A DNA stretch of 64,000 nt from Enterobacter sp. RHBSTW-00175 (GCF_013927005.1 NZ_CP055930.1:4216001-4280000); one strand, 5' to 3'. Shown: positions 1-11,323, counted from the stretch's first letter. The notes: generated by a model not told the origin, from the sequence alone. Made by a program: numbers and translations.

Positions 1-386
1 ATAGAGATAACCTGCGATGCCAGCCCACTGTTACGACGCAACAGTGCCTGCATCCGCGCGGCCACTTCTTCAATATGGAACGGCTTGGTCACGTAGTCAT
101 CTGCGCCAGCACTGAGCACTTCGACTTTATCCTGCCAGCCTTCGCGGGCGGTCAGCACCAGAACCGGCAATGAAACGTCATGACTGCGCCAGCGACGAAT
201 CAGCGACAGACCGTCTTCATCCGGCAATCCTAAATCGACGATGGCAATATCAGGCAAGTGTTCATTGAGATAATAATCGGCTTCTTTTGCATCTTCGGCA
301 TCATCCACCTGATGTCCCATCTCCTGAAGTTGTACTTTCAGGTGATGGCGTAGCAATGCATTATCTTCAACAACCAATACGCGCAT
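1..386 (-). CDS. phoP: PhoP response regulator, N-terminal part (truncated by window edge)
   Basis: About 128 codons of an OmpR-family receiver domain are visible; the DNA-binding domain lies outside the window. The acidic pocket (E7, D8), phospho-acceptor D51 in [11 protein letters not shown]79 and K101 in VTKPFH are all present. PhoP is the cytoplasmic partner of the sensor kinase PhoQ and controls the Mg2+/low pH/antimicrobial peptide regulon. The sequence matches E. coli PhoP as I recall it. ATG at 386 gives the usual MRVLVVEDN start; an in-frame ATG lies one codon upstream at 389. It follows purB on the same strand, the conserved enterobacterial order, and has a PhoP box upstream for autoregulation. 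Confidence 0.97.
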   Translation of the reverse strand, partial: MRVLVVEDNALLRHHLKVQLQEMGHQVDDAEDAKEADYYLNEHLPDIAIVDLGLPDEDGLSLIRRWRSHDVSLPVLVLTAREGWQDKVEVLSAGADDYVTKPFHIEEVAARMQALLRRNSGLASQVIS

Positions 387-447
387 CATCTCTTCTCCCT
401 AAATTAATGGTATGAATAGTTTAACGCCGATTATGTTGTCGTGGGGA

Positions 448-464
448 TAAACATTTATTAAACC
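448..464 (-). promoter_or_regulatory. PhoP box upstream of phoP
   Basis: On the minus strand this reads GGTTTA-ATAAA-TGTTTA, an exact match to the PhoP direct-repeat rule (G/T)GTTTA-N5-(G/T)GTTTA. It lies about 60 bp upstream of the phoP start, the expected place for the autoregulated promoter. Confidence 0.85.
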
Positions 465-476
465 GGGGAAAAGCAA

Positions 477-500
477 CCCTCTTTCCGGGCGGAAAGAGGG
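477..500 (-). terminator. Hairpin after purB
   Basis: CCCTCTTTCC pairs with GGAAAGAGGG around a GGGC loop, just past the purB stop. Only a short interrupted T run follows on the minus strand, so it may attenuate rather than fully stop transcription into phoP. Confidence 0.6.
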
Positions 501-511
501 TAGAAGGAGGA

Positions 512-2531
<2,020 letters not shown>

Positions 2532-2559
2532 ACGTTCTCCTTTATGTGTGCAATCGCTG

Positions 2560-3672
2560 TTAAACAGCGGGCAGCGGCAGGCGCTGTTCGATGATCCCAC
2601 CACCCAGGCAAACTTCACCGCTATAGAAAACGGCAGACTGACCCGGGGTGACGGCAGCAACAGGTTCGTCGAAACGCACTTCGATGCGATCGTCATCCAG
2701 TGCGGTAACAGTGCAAGGAATATCGGTCTGACGGTAGCGTGTTTTTACAGTGCAACGCAGCGTGCCTGTTACCGACTCACGATCCACCCAATGCAACTGC
2801 TGGGCGATAAGACCAACAGACATCAGACGCGGGTGATCATGACCCTGAGCCACGATCAGGATATTGTTTTCAACATCTTTGTCGATGACGTACCACGGAT
2901 CTTCGCTACCTTCTTTGGTACCGCCGATGCCCAGACCTTTACGCTGGCCGAGGGTGTGGTACATCAGGCCCTGATGCTGGCCAATCTCTTCACCGTCAAC
3001 GGTGACAATTTTACCCGGCTGGGCAGGCAGATAACGACCGAGGAACTCGCGGAATTTACGCTCGCCGATAAAACAGATGCCGGTGGAATCTTTTTTCTTC
3101 GCGGTGATGAGATCAAGCTCTTCGGCAATTTTACGCACTTCTGGTTTTTCCAGCTCGCCGACCGGGAACAGGCTCTGGGCAATCTGCTCGTGGCTAAGTG
3201 TATAAAGGAAGTAGCTCTGATCTTTGTTGCCATCCAGGCCACGCAGCAGCTGGCTTTTGCCATTCACATCTGCGCGACGCACGTAGTGCCCGGTCGCAAT
3301 GTAATCTGCGCCCAGATCTTCTGCGGCGAACTCCAGGAAGGCTTTAAATTTGATCTCTTTGTTACACAGAATGTCCGGGTTTGGGGTACGACCGGCTTTG
3401 TACTCTTCAAGGAAGAGTTCGAACACGTTGTCCCAGTATTCTGCGGCAAAGTTAACGGTATGCAGTTCGATGCCGAGCTTATCGCACACGGCCTGCGCAT
3501 CGGCAAGATCCGCTGCGGCCGTGCAGTATTCCTCGCCATCGTCTTCCTCCCAGTTCTTCATGAACAGGCCCTCCACCTTATAGCCCTGTTGTTGCAACAG
3601 GTAGGCGGAAACGGAGGAATCGACACCGCCGGACATGCCGACGATCACTTTTTTCTGGCTGTTATCTGACAT
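2560..3672 (-). CDS. mnmA: tRNA-specific 2-thiouridylase MnmA
   Basis: A 370-residue enzyme that thiolates U34 in the anticodons of tRNA-Lys, -Glu and -Gln, using ATP and sulfur relayed by TusE. The PP-loop GMSGGVDSS lies near residue 13. The two catalytic cysteine contexts, DILCNKE and DSTGICFIG, are intact. ATG at 3672 ([12 protein letters not shown]) matches the family start; upstream in-frame codons run into the nudJ stop region. It follows nudJ by 40 bp and precedes hflD, the standard order. Confidence 0.96.
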   Translation of the reverse strand: MSDNSQKKVIVGMSGGVDSSVSAYLLQQQGYKVEGLFMKNWEEDDGEEYCTAAADLADAQAVCDKLGIELHTVNFAAEYWDNVFELFLEEYKAGRTPNPDILCNKEIKFKAFLEFAAEDLGADYIATGHYVRRADVNGKSQLLRGLDGNKDQSYFLYTLSHEQIAQSLFPVGELEKPEVRKIAEELDLITAKKKDSTGICFIGERKFREFLGRYLPAQPGKIVTVDGEEIGQHQGLMYHTLGQRKGLGIGGTKEGSEDPWYVIDKDVENNILIVAQGHDHPRLMSVGLIAQQLHWVDRESVTGTLRCTVKTRYRQTDIPCTVTALDDDRIEVRFDEPVAAVTPGQSAVFYSGEVCLGGGIIEQRLPLPAV

Positions 3673-3712
3673 GGAATACTCACGACATTGAACTTCAAGG
3701 CGGCATATTCTA

Positions 3713-4186
3713 TCACGCGCCCCCACCATTGACACCCTCTGTAAACGGCCAGTTAAATTCTGCAACGATCTCTAGCGGTAGACGGTTTCCGTTCTGATAA
3801 CAACGAATGCTCTCAGCAACCAGCGGTGAACGCAGGTTTGGCGCGTTCAGGATCTCGTCGGCAGTGACCCACAGGCAGCAATCGATATCGTCATCATGCG
3901 GTTCAGTGGCGCACGTTTCGTTAAGCTCAATGGCAAATAAGAAGCGCAGGAACGGCGTGCGGTCGGGGGCAATCCACTGATGCAGACGAATGAAATGCTG
4001 CGGATCTGCATGAATGCCTGTCTCTTCCCACAGCTCGCGGCGTGCAGCCTCAACCAGCGTTTCGTCCGCTTCAAGATGGCCAGCAGGCTGGTTCCAGAGC
4101 GCCTTTCCGTTGATGGTTTCTTCGACGACCAGGAATTTACCCTGCGCGTGCACCACACAGGCAACGGTGACATGAGGTTTAAACAT
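3713..4186 (-). CDS. nudJ: Nudix phosphatase NudJ
   Basis: A 157-residue Nudix hydrolase. The Nudix box is complete (GHLEADE followed by REL-WEETGI), giving the G-x5-E-x7-REUxEExGU pattern for Mg2+ binding. The E. coli enzyme hydrolyses HMP-PP and nucleoside tri- and diphosphates. The start [12 protein letters not shown] is the family start, with AAGGAGAA upstream. It is packed between rluE (9 bp) and mnmA on the same strand. The C-terminal tail carries a few extra residues (VNGGGA) compared with E. coli, from memory. Confidence 0.95.
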   Translation of the reverse strand: MFKPHVTVACVVHAQGKFLVVEETINGKALWNQPAGHLEADETLVEAARRELWEETGIHADPQHFIRLHQWIAPDRTPFLRFLFAIELNETCATEPHDDDIDCCLWVTADEILNAPNLRSPLVAESIRCYQNGNRLPLEIVAEFNWPFTEGVNGGGA

Positions 4187-4195
4187 GTTTTCTCC

Positions 4196-4849
4196 TTAAG
4201 GGGCAACATCTCGCCATTCGCCGTTCGCCAGCGTTTCCAGAGTGTAGTTGCCCATGGCGTAGCGAATCAGACGTAGGGTAGGGAAGCCGACGTGTGCGGT
4301 CATGCGCCGAACCTGACGGTTGCGGCCTTCATAGAGGGTGATTTTGAGCCAGCTTGTCGGAATCGATTTACGTTCGCGGATGGGCGGGTTACGCGGCCAG
4401 AGCCACTCTGGTTCATTCACGCGTTCAATACCTGCCGGCAGGGTTGGGCCGTCGTTCAGCGTGACGCCGCTGCGTAATATTGCCAGCGTCTCGTCATCCG
4501 GCTCGCCTTCCACCTGTACGAAGTAAATTTTGCCGGTGCGTTTCCCGGGTTGCGTAAGTTTCGCCTGCAACGCGCCGTCGTTGGTTAAGACCAGAAGACC
4601 TTCACTGTCCCGATCCAGACGTCCGGCCGCGTAGACCCCATGAACAGGAATGTAGTCCTTCAACGTGCTGCGCCCGGCTTCATCGGTAAACTGCGGCAAA
4701 ACATCGTAGGGTTTATTGAACAAAATAACCCGCTTCGGCTGGTTTTCCTGTGGTCTTCTGGCTGGTTGTCGCGAGCTGAATCGCTCAACCCGGTGTTTTG
4801 TAAAAGAAGTTTTCTTCATGGTATTTTCAGGCGTTATCAATTGCCGCAT
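4196..4849 (-). CDS. rluE: 23S rRNA pseudouridine(2457) synthase RluE
   Basis: A 217-residue RsuA-family synthase that isomerises U2457 of 23S rRNA. The catalytic aspartate is in [16 protein letters not shown], and downstream GRNRQVRRM is the conserved family motif. A basic N-terminal extension (residues 1-40) precedes the catalytic domain, as in E. coli. It is transcribed away from icd, with about 115 bp between them, and heads the rluE-nudJ-mnmA-hflD-purB run. Confidence 0.95.
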   Translation of the reverse strand: MRQLITPENTMKKTSFTKHRVERFSSRQPARRPQENQPKRVILFNKPYDVLPQFTDEAGRSTLKDYIPVHGVYAAGRLDRDSEGLLVLTNDGALQAKLTQPGKRTGKIYFVQVEGEPDDETLAILRSGVTLNDGPTLPAGIERVNEPEWLWPRNPPIRERKSIPTSWLKITLYEGRNRQVRRMTAHVGFPTLRLIRYAMGNYTLETLANGEWRDVAP

Positions 4850-4966
4850 TATAGCCTAATAACGAAGACCTTTCATGGCGCAGGACAATCAGGTACTATC
4901 GAAAGGCTCATTACAATTTATTAACATAAGATCAGTAACAACCAGAAGCGCTCGAAGGAGAGGTTA

Positions 4967-6217
4967 ATGGAAAGCAAAGTAGTTGTTCCGGCGGAAGGTA
5001 AAAAGATCACCCTGCAAAACGGCAAAATTAACGTTCCTCATAATCCGATTATCCCGTTCATCGAAGGTGACGGTATCGGCGTAGACGTTACCCCGGCAAT
5101 GCTGAAAGTGGTTGATGCCGCTGTTGAGAAAGCCTACAAAGGCGAGCGTAAAATTTCCTGGATGGAAATTTACACCGGTGAAAAATCTACTCAAGTTTAT
5201 GGCCAGGACGTTTGGCTGCCAGCAGAGACGCTGGACCTGATCCGCGATTACCGTGTTGCTATCAAAGGCCCACTGACTACCCCTGTCGGCGGCGGTATCC
5301 GTTCCCTGAACGTGGCTCTGCGTCAGGAACTGGATCTGTATGTGTGTCTGCGTCCTGTGCGTTACTACCAGGGTACCCCAAGCCCGGTGAAACACCCGGA
5401 ACTGACCGACATGGTTATCTTCCGTGAAAACTCAGAAGACATCTACGCAGGTATCGAATGGAAAGCTGACTCTGCTGACGCAGAAAAAGTGATTAAATTC
5501 CTGCGCGAAGAGATGGGCGTGAAGAAAATCCGCTTCCCTGAACATTGCGGTATCGGCATTAAGCCGTGCTCCGAAGACGGGACCAAACGTCTGGTGCGTG
5601 CAGCAATCGAATACGCTATCACCAACGACCGTGACTCTGTGACTCTGGTTCACAAAGGCAACATCATGAAGTTCACCGAAGGCGCATTCAAAGACTGGGG
5701 CTACCAGTTGGCGACTGAAGAGTTCGGCGGCGAGCTGATCGACGGCGGCCCATGGCAGAAGATTAAGAACCCGAACACCGGCAAAGAGATCATCATTAAA
5801 GATGTGATCGCCGATGCGTTCCTGCAACAGATCCTGCTGCGTCCTGCTGAGTACGACGTGATCGCCTGTATGAACCTGAACGGCGACTACATCTCTGACG
5901 CCCTGGCGGCGCAGGTTGGCGGTATCGGTATCGCCCCTGGTGCTAACATTGGCGACGAGTGCGCACTGTTCGAAGCGACCCACGGTACTGCGCCTAAATA
6001 TGCAGGCCAGGACAAAGTGAACCCAGGCTCTATCATCCTGTCCGCAGAAATGATGCTGCGCCACATGGAATGGTTCGAAGCTGCAGACCTGATCGTTAAA
6101 GGTATGGAAGGCGCGATCAACGCGAAAACCGTAACCTATGACTTCGAGCGTCTGATGGAAGGCGCTAAGCTGCTGAAATGTTCAGAGTTTGGCGACGCGA
6201 TTATCGCGAACATGTAA
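4967..6217 (+). CDS. icd: NADP-dependent isocitrate dehydrogenase
   Basis: A 416-residue TCA-cycle enzyme converting isocitrate to 2-oxoglutarate. S113 in [11 protein letters not shown] is the residue phosphorylated by AceK. The Mg-isocitrate site (RYYQG, the NGDYISD region) and the NADP site (GTAPKYAG) are intact. AGGAGAGGTTA precedes ATG 4967. The gene is complete even though its 3' end is duplicated at 15842-15954, so integration at this locus left a working reading frame. The last 50 codons contain an 11-bp direct repeat (6104-6114 and 6155-6165) that matters for the duplicate. Confidence 0.97.
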   Translation: MESKVVVPAEGKKITLQNGKINVPHNPIIPFIEGDGIGVDVTPAMLKVVDAAVEKAYKGERKISWMEIYTGEKSTQVYGQDVWLPAETLDLIRDYRVAIKGPLTTPVGGGIRSLNVALRQELDLYVCLRPVRYYQGTPSPVKHPELTDMVIFRENSEDIYAGIEWKADSADAEKVIKFLREEMGVKKIRFPEHCGIGIKPCSEDGTKRLVRAAIEYAITNDRDSVTLVHKGNIMKFTEGAFKDWGYQLATEEFGGELIDGGPWQKIKNPNTGKEIIIKDVIADAFLQQILLRPAEYDVIACMNLNGDYISDALAAQVGGIGIAPGANIGDECALFEATHGTAPKYAGQDKVNPGSIILSAEMMLRHMEWFEAADLIVKGMEGAINAKTVTYDFERLMEGAKLLKCSEFGDAIIANM

Positions 6218-6239
6218 TCCAGACTCTAGGTTAAACAAG

Positions 6240-6266
6240 AACGGGAGCCAATGGGTTCCCGTTTTT
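6240..6266 (+). terminator. icd terminator
   Basis: AACGGGA and TCCCGTT form a stem with inner GCC/GGG pairs, followed by TTTTT. The same hairpin recurs after the icd 3' duplicate at 15977. Confidence 0.85.
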
Positions 6267-6267
6267 A

Positions 6268-6631
6268 TTATTAGTTTTCGAACGGTTATCAAAAATTTAT
6301 CAAAACAGATTGTCAAAACCCTCTCTTAATCAGATGTTATTCCCTATTATTTCCGCATTTGCCATAACAATTTACCGCACGGCATATAAGTTACTATAAG
6401 CATATAGTATGTATTTGCGTGTTGTACTTCCCAAACTACCAAAAATATAAACAAACTTGGTTGTCATATCCTTATACTCCTTTATCTGGGAATGGCTGGT
6501 TCGTGTTGCCATCCTTAGTCAATATGCAAAAATATACATTTTATTGTGCTATTAAAACTTTTGCTTGCGTATTTATATGCTGGTAACACAATTTTATCTC
6601 TGTATATTTAAGAGAAATTTTTGGAGGAACT
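6268..6631. other. AT-rich non-coding stretch at island left edge
   Basis: No open frame of note and no integrase. Base composition drops sharply to AT-rich from here to about 9650. A GGAGG Shine-Dalgarno at 6622-6626 belongs to the next gene. No clear PhoP box or attachment core was found by eye. Confidence 0.6.
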
Positions 6632-7114
6632 ATGCATAAAATTAAGCTTGCAGTTGCGTTTCTTTTTATTTGCGTTTTTACCACGACTGTATCTGCTAGT
6701 AATTCAATGTCTATGAATTATGCGATAGGCAAGGAGAATGGGGCAGAAAATATGCATGGAATGAATGTGATGTTTAAACACGATATGAATAATTTTGCAC
6801 TTGTCGCATCAGGTACTTATATACAGAGTACCAGCGGTTCTGGAGATTCATATTTAAAAAACAAATATGCATCTATTATGCCGGGGATAGCATTTAACAT
6901 CACACAAGATATAAATTTATATGGGCTTGCTGGTCTTTCTTCTGGTTCAAAAATGAAACCTAATCAAAGTCATGAGATTTACGGAGTTGCTTTTGGTGCT
7001 GGTTTTTTTTACAACTTAACAGACAGCATTCAATTAAATTCAGGATATGAATTGGGTATTGTTGATAACAAAGAAATAGATACTTTCATCATTGGGATAG
7101 GATATTTATTCTGA
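6632..7114 (+). CDS. Ail/PagC/Lom-like outer membrane beta-barrel protein
   Basis: A 160-residue precursor: MHKIKLAVAFLFICVF is a signal peptide with likely cleavage after VSA. The mature part has alternating aromatic/polar strands and ends in IDTFIIGIGYLF, a C-terminal phenylalanine strand typical of BAM-inserted barrels. Length and pattern fit the eight-stranded OmpX/Ail/PagC family (adhesion, serum resistance), but identity looks low and I cannot name an orthologue. GGAGG precedes the ATG. A LuxR-type regulator follows after 17 bp, probably co-transcribed. AT-rich codon use differs from icd, indicating transfer. Confidence 0.65.
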   Translation: MHKIKLAVAFLFICVFTTTVSASNSMSMNYAIGKENGAENMHGMNVMFKHDMNNFALVASGTYIQSTSGSGDSYLKNKYASIMPGIAFNITQDINLYGLAGLSSGSKMKPNQSHEIYGVAFGAGFFYNLTDSIQLNSGYELGIVDNKEIDTFIIGIGYLF

Positions 7115-7131
7115 CTATCAAGGTGAATAAA

Positions 7132-7644
7132 ATGATTTCTAAAAAATTACTAAGAATATACGTTATTACTGACAATTATTTTTTATATCACGGCATCAGG
7201 GAACTCATTGAAGATTCAAAAGTATTTGAATCTTATACATACAACGTTGAACAAACGACAAAACTTCCAACACTTATTTTTTATCATAAGTATCATACTC
7301 AAGACGTTATTATTACAGATAACTTTTTACATTGTTATGCAGTTTCAAAATACAGACCAGAAAAAACTTTGATTTTGCCATGTAATTATGACCTGGATAA
7401 ATATATTGAATGTTTTAATGATTTAACAAACCAAAATGAATTTCATGATATGCTTCATTTTAAAAAGCTATCATCAAAAGAGACTCTTTTGTTCACTTTA
7501 TTTTCTGAAGGAACAACAGATGATAACATTGCAATTATGCTTAACATAACAAAAAAGACAATAAGCTCTCATCGGCGTAATATTTTGCAAAAGTTAAATT
7601 TAAAGAATAGACATGAACTTTATATGTATGCTCTGGCAAGGTAA
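7132..7644 (+). pseudogene. LuxR-type transcriptional regulator, last residues removed by IS1
   Basis: About 170 residues. An N-terminal receiver-like segment (LLRIYVITDNYFLYHGIREL) lacks an obvious phospho-acceptor pattern. A C-terminal LuxR helix-turn-helix (TDDNIAIMLNITKKTISSHR) follows, as in regulators of fimbriae or virulence. ATG 7132 has AAGGTG upstream; GTG 7123 is an alternative. IS1 enters at codon 170: the target copy at 8408-8416 resumes the frame, which once ended TKEGLYEHV at 8445. IS1 bases replace those nine residues with one Arg and a stop. The helix-turn-helix is intact, so activity may survive. Confidence 0.7.
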
Positions 7645-7654
7645 TGACTCCAAC

Positions 7655-8158
7655 TTATTGATAGTGTTTTATGTTCAGATAATGCCCGATGACTTTGTCA
7701 TGCAGCTCCACCGATTTTGAGAACGACAGCGACTTCCGTCCCAGCCGTGCCAGGTGCTGCCTCAGATTCAGGTTATGCCGCTCAATTCGCTGCGTATATC
7801 GCTTGCTGATTACGTGCAGCTTTCCCTTCAGGCGGGATTCATACAGCGGCCAGCCATCCGTCATCCATATCACCACGTCAAAGGGTGACAGCAGGCTCAT
7901 AAGACGCCCCAGCGTCGCCATAGTGCGTTCACCGAATACGTGCGCAACAACCGTCTTCCGGAGCCTGTCATACGCGTAAAACAGCCAGCGCTGGCGCGAT
8001 TTAGCCCCGACGTATCCCCACTGTTCGTCCATTTCCGCGCAGACGATGACGTCACTGCCCGGCTGTATGCGCGAGGTTACCGACTGCGGCCTGAGTTTTT
8101 TAAATGGCGGAAAATCGTGTTGAGGCCAACGCCCATAATGCGGGCGGTTGCCCGGCAT
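7655..8158 (-). CDS. insB: IS1 InsB (transposase catalytic part)
   Basis: A 167-residue frame containing the IS1 DDE catalytic region ([35 protein letters not shown]). It overlaps insA and is normally made as the InsAB' frameshift product. Intact and identical to the second copy at 17167-17670. Confidence 0.95.
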   Translation of the reverse strand: MPGNRPHYGRWPQHDFPPFKKLRPQSVTSRIQPGSDVIVCAEMDEQWGYVGAKSRQRWLFYAYDRLRKTVVAHVFGERTMATLGRLMSLLSPFDVVIWMTDGWPLYESRLKGKLHVISKRYTQRIERHNLNLRQHLARLGRKSLSFSKSVELHDKVIGHYLNIKHYQ

Positions 8159-8352
8159 CCAACGCCATTCATGGCCATATCAATGATTTTCTGGTGCGTA
8201 CCGGGTTGAGAAGCGGTGTAAGTGAACTGCAGTTGCCATGTTTTACGGCAGTGAGAGCAGAGATAGCGCTGATGTCCGGCGGTGCTTTTGCCGTTACGCA
8301 CCACCCCGTCAGTAGCTGAACAGGAGGGACAGCTGATAGAAACAGAAGCCAC
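8077..8352 (-). CDS. insA: IS1 InsA
   Basis: A 91-residue protein with an N-terminal zinc finger (C9, C12, C32, C35 in CPSC and CSHC) and a helix-turn-helix near the C-terminus. InsA binds the IS1 ends and represses transposition. A -1 frameshift near its 3' end fuses it to InsB to give the transposase. Identical at protein level to the copy at 17589. Confidence 0.95.
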   Translation of the reverse strand: MASVSISCPSCSATDGVVRNGKSTAGHQRYLCSHCRKTWQLQFTYTASQPGTHQKIIDMAMNGVGCRATARIMGVGLNTIFRHLKNSGRSR

Positions 8353-8431
8353 TGGAGCACCTCAAAAACACCATCATACACTAAATCAGTAAGTTGGCAG
8401 CATCACCCTCTGGCAACAAAGGAAGGGCTGT

Positions 8432-8587
8432 ATGAACATGTATAATATAATATCTATTGTATCGATAATGGTATTGATTCCATTCTCAATTTATTGTCTT
8501 TATGCTAATTATCGCATAAATGAAAAGAAGAGAATTGCATCAGAAACAACACCATTATGGCGAAAGATTTTCCTGCCCCCTAAATGA
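8432..8587 (+). CDS. Small single-span membrane protein, unknown
   Basis: A 51-residue frame, too short for most gene callers: one hydrophobic span (residues 5-26, IISIVSIMVLIPFSIYCLYA) followed by a short basic tail ending FLPPK. GGAAGGG lies 5-10 bases before ATG 8432. Its start overlaps the original 3' end of the LuxR-type gene (stop 8445), suggesting translational coupling before IS1 arrived. It ends one base before the convergent regulator at 8588. I do not recognise a family. Confidence 0.45.
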   Translation: MNMYNIISIVSIMVLIPFSIYCLYANYRINEKKRIASETTPLWRKIFLPPK

Positions 8588-9187
8588 TTAATATTTTAGC
8601 GGTAGATTTTTAATGTTTAAAAGCTTCCCTCTGTGAATTTTAATATATCCACCATCGTTGAGATCTTTTAGAACTTTATTTAAGGAACTACGAGAGATTG
8701 TACTTCTGGATAAAATGAATTTGAAAACTGAAATTTGAGATCTTTCATTCTCTGGTAACTCCCATATAGCTTCTAAGTTGTTTTTTATAATGTCGTAGGC
8801 ATTTTTTGATGAAAATCGTTGATCTCTTTTGAAAAAGTTTGAAGCTATTTCACAAGTCATTAAGAAAAAATGCTTCCACAAATTATTACTATCAGCCAGG
8901 CAGTTCAGTTCTATAGTTGGAATTGCTGTAAATGTTGCATCTGTTGAAGCTCGAAAATAATGGTAATCATTCTTTTCGAACATGAAAACTATCCCTAGAA
9001 TATAAGGTGCATATACAGTGAAAATTAAAATATCGTCTGTTTTTCTATAGATATCCACTCTACCTTCGGTGAGAAAGTAAACATGTGGTTTATTATTAAG
9101 TGTGCTGTGTATTCGTTGTCCATTTGACGCATAAACGCGTATAAATTTGTTAGATCCCTCAATAATCTCTAAGATATGGTCAAACAT
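8588..9187 (-). CDS. IprA/YaiV-like regulator with CRP-like fold
   Basis: A 199-residue protein. Residues 20-90 resemble a cyclic-nucleotide-binding-type beta barrel (HVYFLTEGRVDIYRK), without an evident nucleotide phosphate cassette. The C-terminal third has a winged helix-turn-helix (SQISVFKFILSRSTISRSSLNKVLKDLNDGGYI). This layout fits the IprA/YaiV group of enterobacterial regulators (IprA: oxidative stress resistance); orthology is not claimed. Very AT-rich, convergent with the small membrane protein gene. Confidence 0.6.
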   Translation of the reverse strand: MFDHILEIIEGSNKFIRVYASNGQRIHSTLNNKPHVYFLTEGRVDIYRKTDDILIFTVYAPYILGIVFMFEKNDYHYFRASTDATFTAIPTIELNCLADSNNLWKHFFLMTCEIASNFFKRDQRFSSKNAYDIIKNNLEAIWELPENERSQISVFKFILSRSTISRSSLNKVLKDLNDGGYIKIHRGKLLNIKNLPLKY

Positions 9188-9654
9188 GATTTAATGCCTC
9201 TGCTATTATTTTCATTCTTAAAGTTTGATGTCAGGCAATCATATGATCTTTTTAGGAGATGACAAGTTTAAATTTAAATATGTTTTTGTGTAATTATACA
9301 TAATTTATTTGTTTTTTTTATTATTTAAATTTCCAACAGTTAGTGCCGGGTTCGTTAAAAATTATCAACCTATCATTCTTAATAGTCGTTTGGATGTAGA
9401 TTTTGTGTTAGTTGAGCGTTTTGTATGATACTAATAACTTATGTTATAACTAATCGTAATATATGAATTATATACTAATGTTTACCTTGGTTGAGTATTG
9501 CTAAAAAAACCTGCAATTCTATATTTTGCTATGCGTATTACCAGGCCACTCATTCTGTTTTAACTTATGTTGATTTTAAATTGAGTGTTAAAAAGAGGGT
9601 TGAATATGTTGCTTCTACTTTCTTGTATTGTCTTATTGATACTGATACCAGTAG
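9188..9654. other. AT-rich intergenic stretch
   Basis: No gene is supported. The stretch holds the promoter region of the IprA-like gene on the left, then low-complexity AT-rich sequence into which an ISL3-type remnant has joined near 9655. Confidence 0.5.
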
Positions 9655-9970
9655 TTGCTGGGCAATAAAGGAACTGACTCGGGAACTCTGGAACCGGCAG
9701 TACGACGAGCACGGCAGACGGCTGTGGCTGGAATGGATGACGATGGCAAAAGATGTTGGCATTCCCCTACTGACAAGCGCTGCACGGACGTTACGTAAAC
9801 GACTCTACGGGATCTTGAATGCAATGAAGCACCGGGTTTCAAACGGTAGCGCCGAATCGCTGAACAGGAAAATACGGTTGCTCAGAATCAAGTCCAGATG
9901 ATACCGGAATAAAGAACGTTTCAAAGTAGCAGTAATGTTCCATTATGGTCGGCTCAATATGAGCTATTGA
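9655..9970 (+). pseudogene. ISL3-family transposase remnant (C-terminal part)
   Basis: The frame from about 9655 reads WAIKELTRELW, then RRLWLEWM, then GILNAMKHRVSNGSAESLNRKIR, the C-terminal DDE region of ISL3-family transposases. The match breaks at an in-frame TGA (9899-9901) and resumes in the same frame (YRNKERFKVAVMFHYGRLN) to a stop at 9970. The 5' two thirds and both ends are missing. Base composition returns to about 50% GC here. Confidence 0.75.
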
Positions 9971-9982
9971 GCCGATGCATGG

Positions 9983-10276
9983 TCAGAACATATTTTCCAG
10001 AAACTCGGCCTTCATAGTGGCTTCGAATGGTATTATTTCAGCTTTAGCGATATTTAACTTTTGGAAGGGATCCTGGCTGAGGCGTTCTTCCAATGATTCA
10101 ATACTGTCGCACTTTGCGATAATGACACCGCCATTACGGGGAACTCTCCTTCCTGAGGCCAAAAACACACCATCTGAGTAGCCTTTTTTAAGCCATTCAA
10201 CATGTTCTGAAATTTGAGAGTCAACTTCTTCTAGTGGCTTTACATAAGTTAAAACAACAACATAAATGATGCTCAT
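9983..10276 (-). CDS. YciI-like protein
   Basis: A 97-residue protein from ATG 10276 (MSIIYVVVLTYVKPLEEVD), with AAAAGGAAGG-type Shine-Dalgarno sequence upstream on the minus strand. The pattern (H25 in SEHVEWLKKGYSDG, then FLASGRRVPRNGGVIIAKCDS and DPFQKLNIAKAEIIPFE) is the YciI/DGPF ferredoxin-like dimer family. Members are small, mostly uncharacterised enzymes. A longer in-frame extension to 10561 overlaps an opposite gene and is rejected. It may belong with the nearby OsmC/GntR pair in a stress-response cargo, but that is inference. Confidence 0.75.
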   Translation of the reverse strand: MSIIYVVVLTYVKPLEEVDSQISEHVEWLKKGYSDGVFLASGRRVPRNGGVIIAKCDSIESLEERLSQDPFQKLNIAKAEIIPFEATMKAEFLENMF

Positions 10277-10405
10277 TTTATAATCCCTGTAAAAGGAAGG
10301 TGTTAAAAATGGTATCACTCTGTAAGGTAAGGATAAAGTAACCCTGTGACTTTCTACCATGATCGGGGAAGAACCATATGAATACAGTATTTTGTGATGT
10401 GTTAT

Positions 10406-10645
10406 ATGCCGAGACCACACGAGATAAGGGCTGCATTCATCGAGGCAATACAGCTCAACCCAAAAGGCTACCGCTATCTCAGCACGGAAAGCTTCATTGC
10501 CAGACTGAGGGAGAAGAACTGGCACTTTAGCCAGGCTGATGCTAACCAGTGGATTGAACATTATCAGCCAGACTATGCCGACAAGACCATTGACGGCAGC
10601 GAAAACTGCTACTGGATCCTGCGCAACATGGAGAGGGTATTGTGA
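10406..10645 (+). CDS. Prophage small protein, paralogue of the gene at 55038 (remnant context)
   Basis: 79 residues from ATG 10406 (MPRPHEIRAAFIEAIQLNPK); no characterised family recognised. It is about 80% identical by eye to the protein at 55038-55277. As in that pair, the stop overlaps the next start (TGATG), but here the partner ends after MGFFQS, whereas at 55277 it runs 106 residues. Upstream only one half of the LexA palindrome remains (ATACAGTA). This is the right tip of an older related prophage. Confidence 0.6.
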   Translation: MPRPHEIRAAFIEAIQLNPKGYRYLSTESFIARLREKNWHFSQADANQWIEHYQPDYADKTIDGSENCYWILRNMERVL

Positions 10646-10697
10646 TGGGATTTTTTCAAAGCTAAGTTCAGATATCCGGGATGGGGCAAAGCTGAGA

Positions 10698-10723
10698 TGT
10701 CCGCTCTGTGCCAGGAGCGGACA
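10698..10723. repeat. GTCCGCTC palindromic interspersed repeat, copy A
   Basis: TGTCCGCTC-TGTGCCAG-GAGCGGACA: perfect 9-bp arms around an 8-base spacer. Related copies lie at 11324 and 12688, all in intergenic parts of the icd island. Confidence 0.6.
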
Positions 10724-10831
10724 TTGAGAACAAGAGTCTTAATTGGTCAACGGGGAGCAGGTCAGCGGTTGTTGTCAATGCCAGGCTTCAAAGTTATAAA
10801 TATTGCATTCACAATGGTAGGGATTCTACAC

Positions 10832-11233
10832 ATGAAAAAACAATTGTTACTGCTTATATTGCTCGTCACTTCCCAATCGTGGGCAAATCAACCCTCCCCA
10901 GGGGAGCAAGCGAAACAAATGGCTGAAGCAGCATGTCTATACCAATACAATGTCATCTACGCTCGCTTTACTTTGGGTTTTTCTGAGGAAAAAGCAATTC
11001 AAGCATCGTCTCAAATACTAACTAATTATTTGGAGAGTCATAAAGAAAATGCAGGGGATTTTTTTCTCTCCTCGATTCGTAGAAGCACAATTGCACAATT
11101 ACGGGAGTTAGAAGTAAATAAAGCGGTAGTACAGCAACTAAGAACTCCCCCATCAGATTTTAAAGATAATTTTTTATCCTCTTGTAATGAAATGAAAAAA
11201 AAGCAATTGGAAACTATGCATGTTTTTGGTTAA
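10832..11233 (+). CDS. Secreted protein of unknown function
   Basis: 133 residues: MKKQLLLLILLVTSQSWA is a clear Sec signal peptide with an AxA-like cleavage before NQPSPGEQAK. The mature part is helical and charged with two cysteines (EAACLYQY, LSSCNEMKKK) that could form a disulfide in the periplasm. The longer frame starting 10697 has no signal and crosses a repeat, so ATG 10832 is preferred. I do not recognise a family. Confidence 0.55.
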   Translation: MKKQLLLLILLVTSQSWANQPSPGEQAKQMAEAACLYQYNVIYARFTLGFSEEKAIQASSQILTNYLESHKENAGDFFLSSIRRSTIAQLRELEVNKAVVQQLRTPPSDFKDNFLSSCNEMKKKQLETMHVFG

Positions 11234-11323
11234 ATCCACCATACATGCTGATGCGCTTATTTTGCGGCCATCGCATTTGTTACTTTTAAGCGTCGCGCAT
11301 AGCATATTTCGCGGCGCTTCAGG

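Larger units (their letters stand above)
7640..8407 (-). mobile_element. IS1 element, copy 1 (768 bp, complete)
   Basis: Both terminal inverted repeats are present (GGTAATGACTCCAACTTA and TAAGTTGGCAGCATCACC) and the length is the canonical 768 bp. It is flanked by a perfect 9-bp target duplication CTCTGGCAA (7631-7639 and 8408-8416), so this copy arrived by simple transposition. It carries insA and insB reading leftward. Confidence 0.97.

Noticed and set aside
2548..3669. 373-residue rightward frame opposite mnmA
   Set aside because: Shadow of mnmA; the minus-strand protein has all catalytic motifs.
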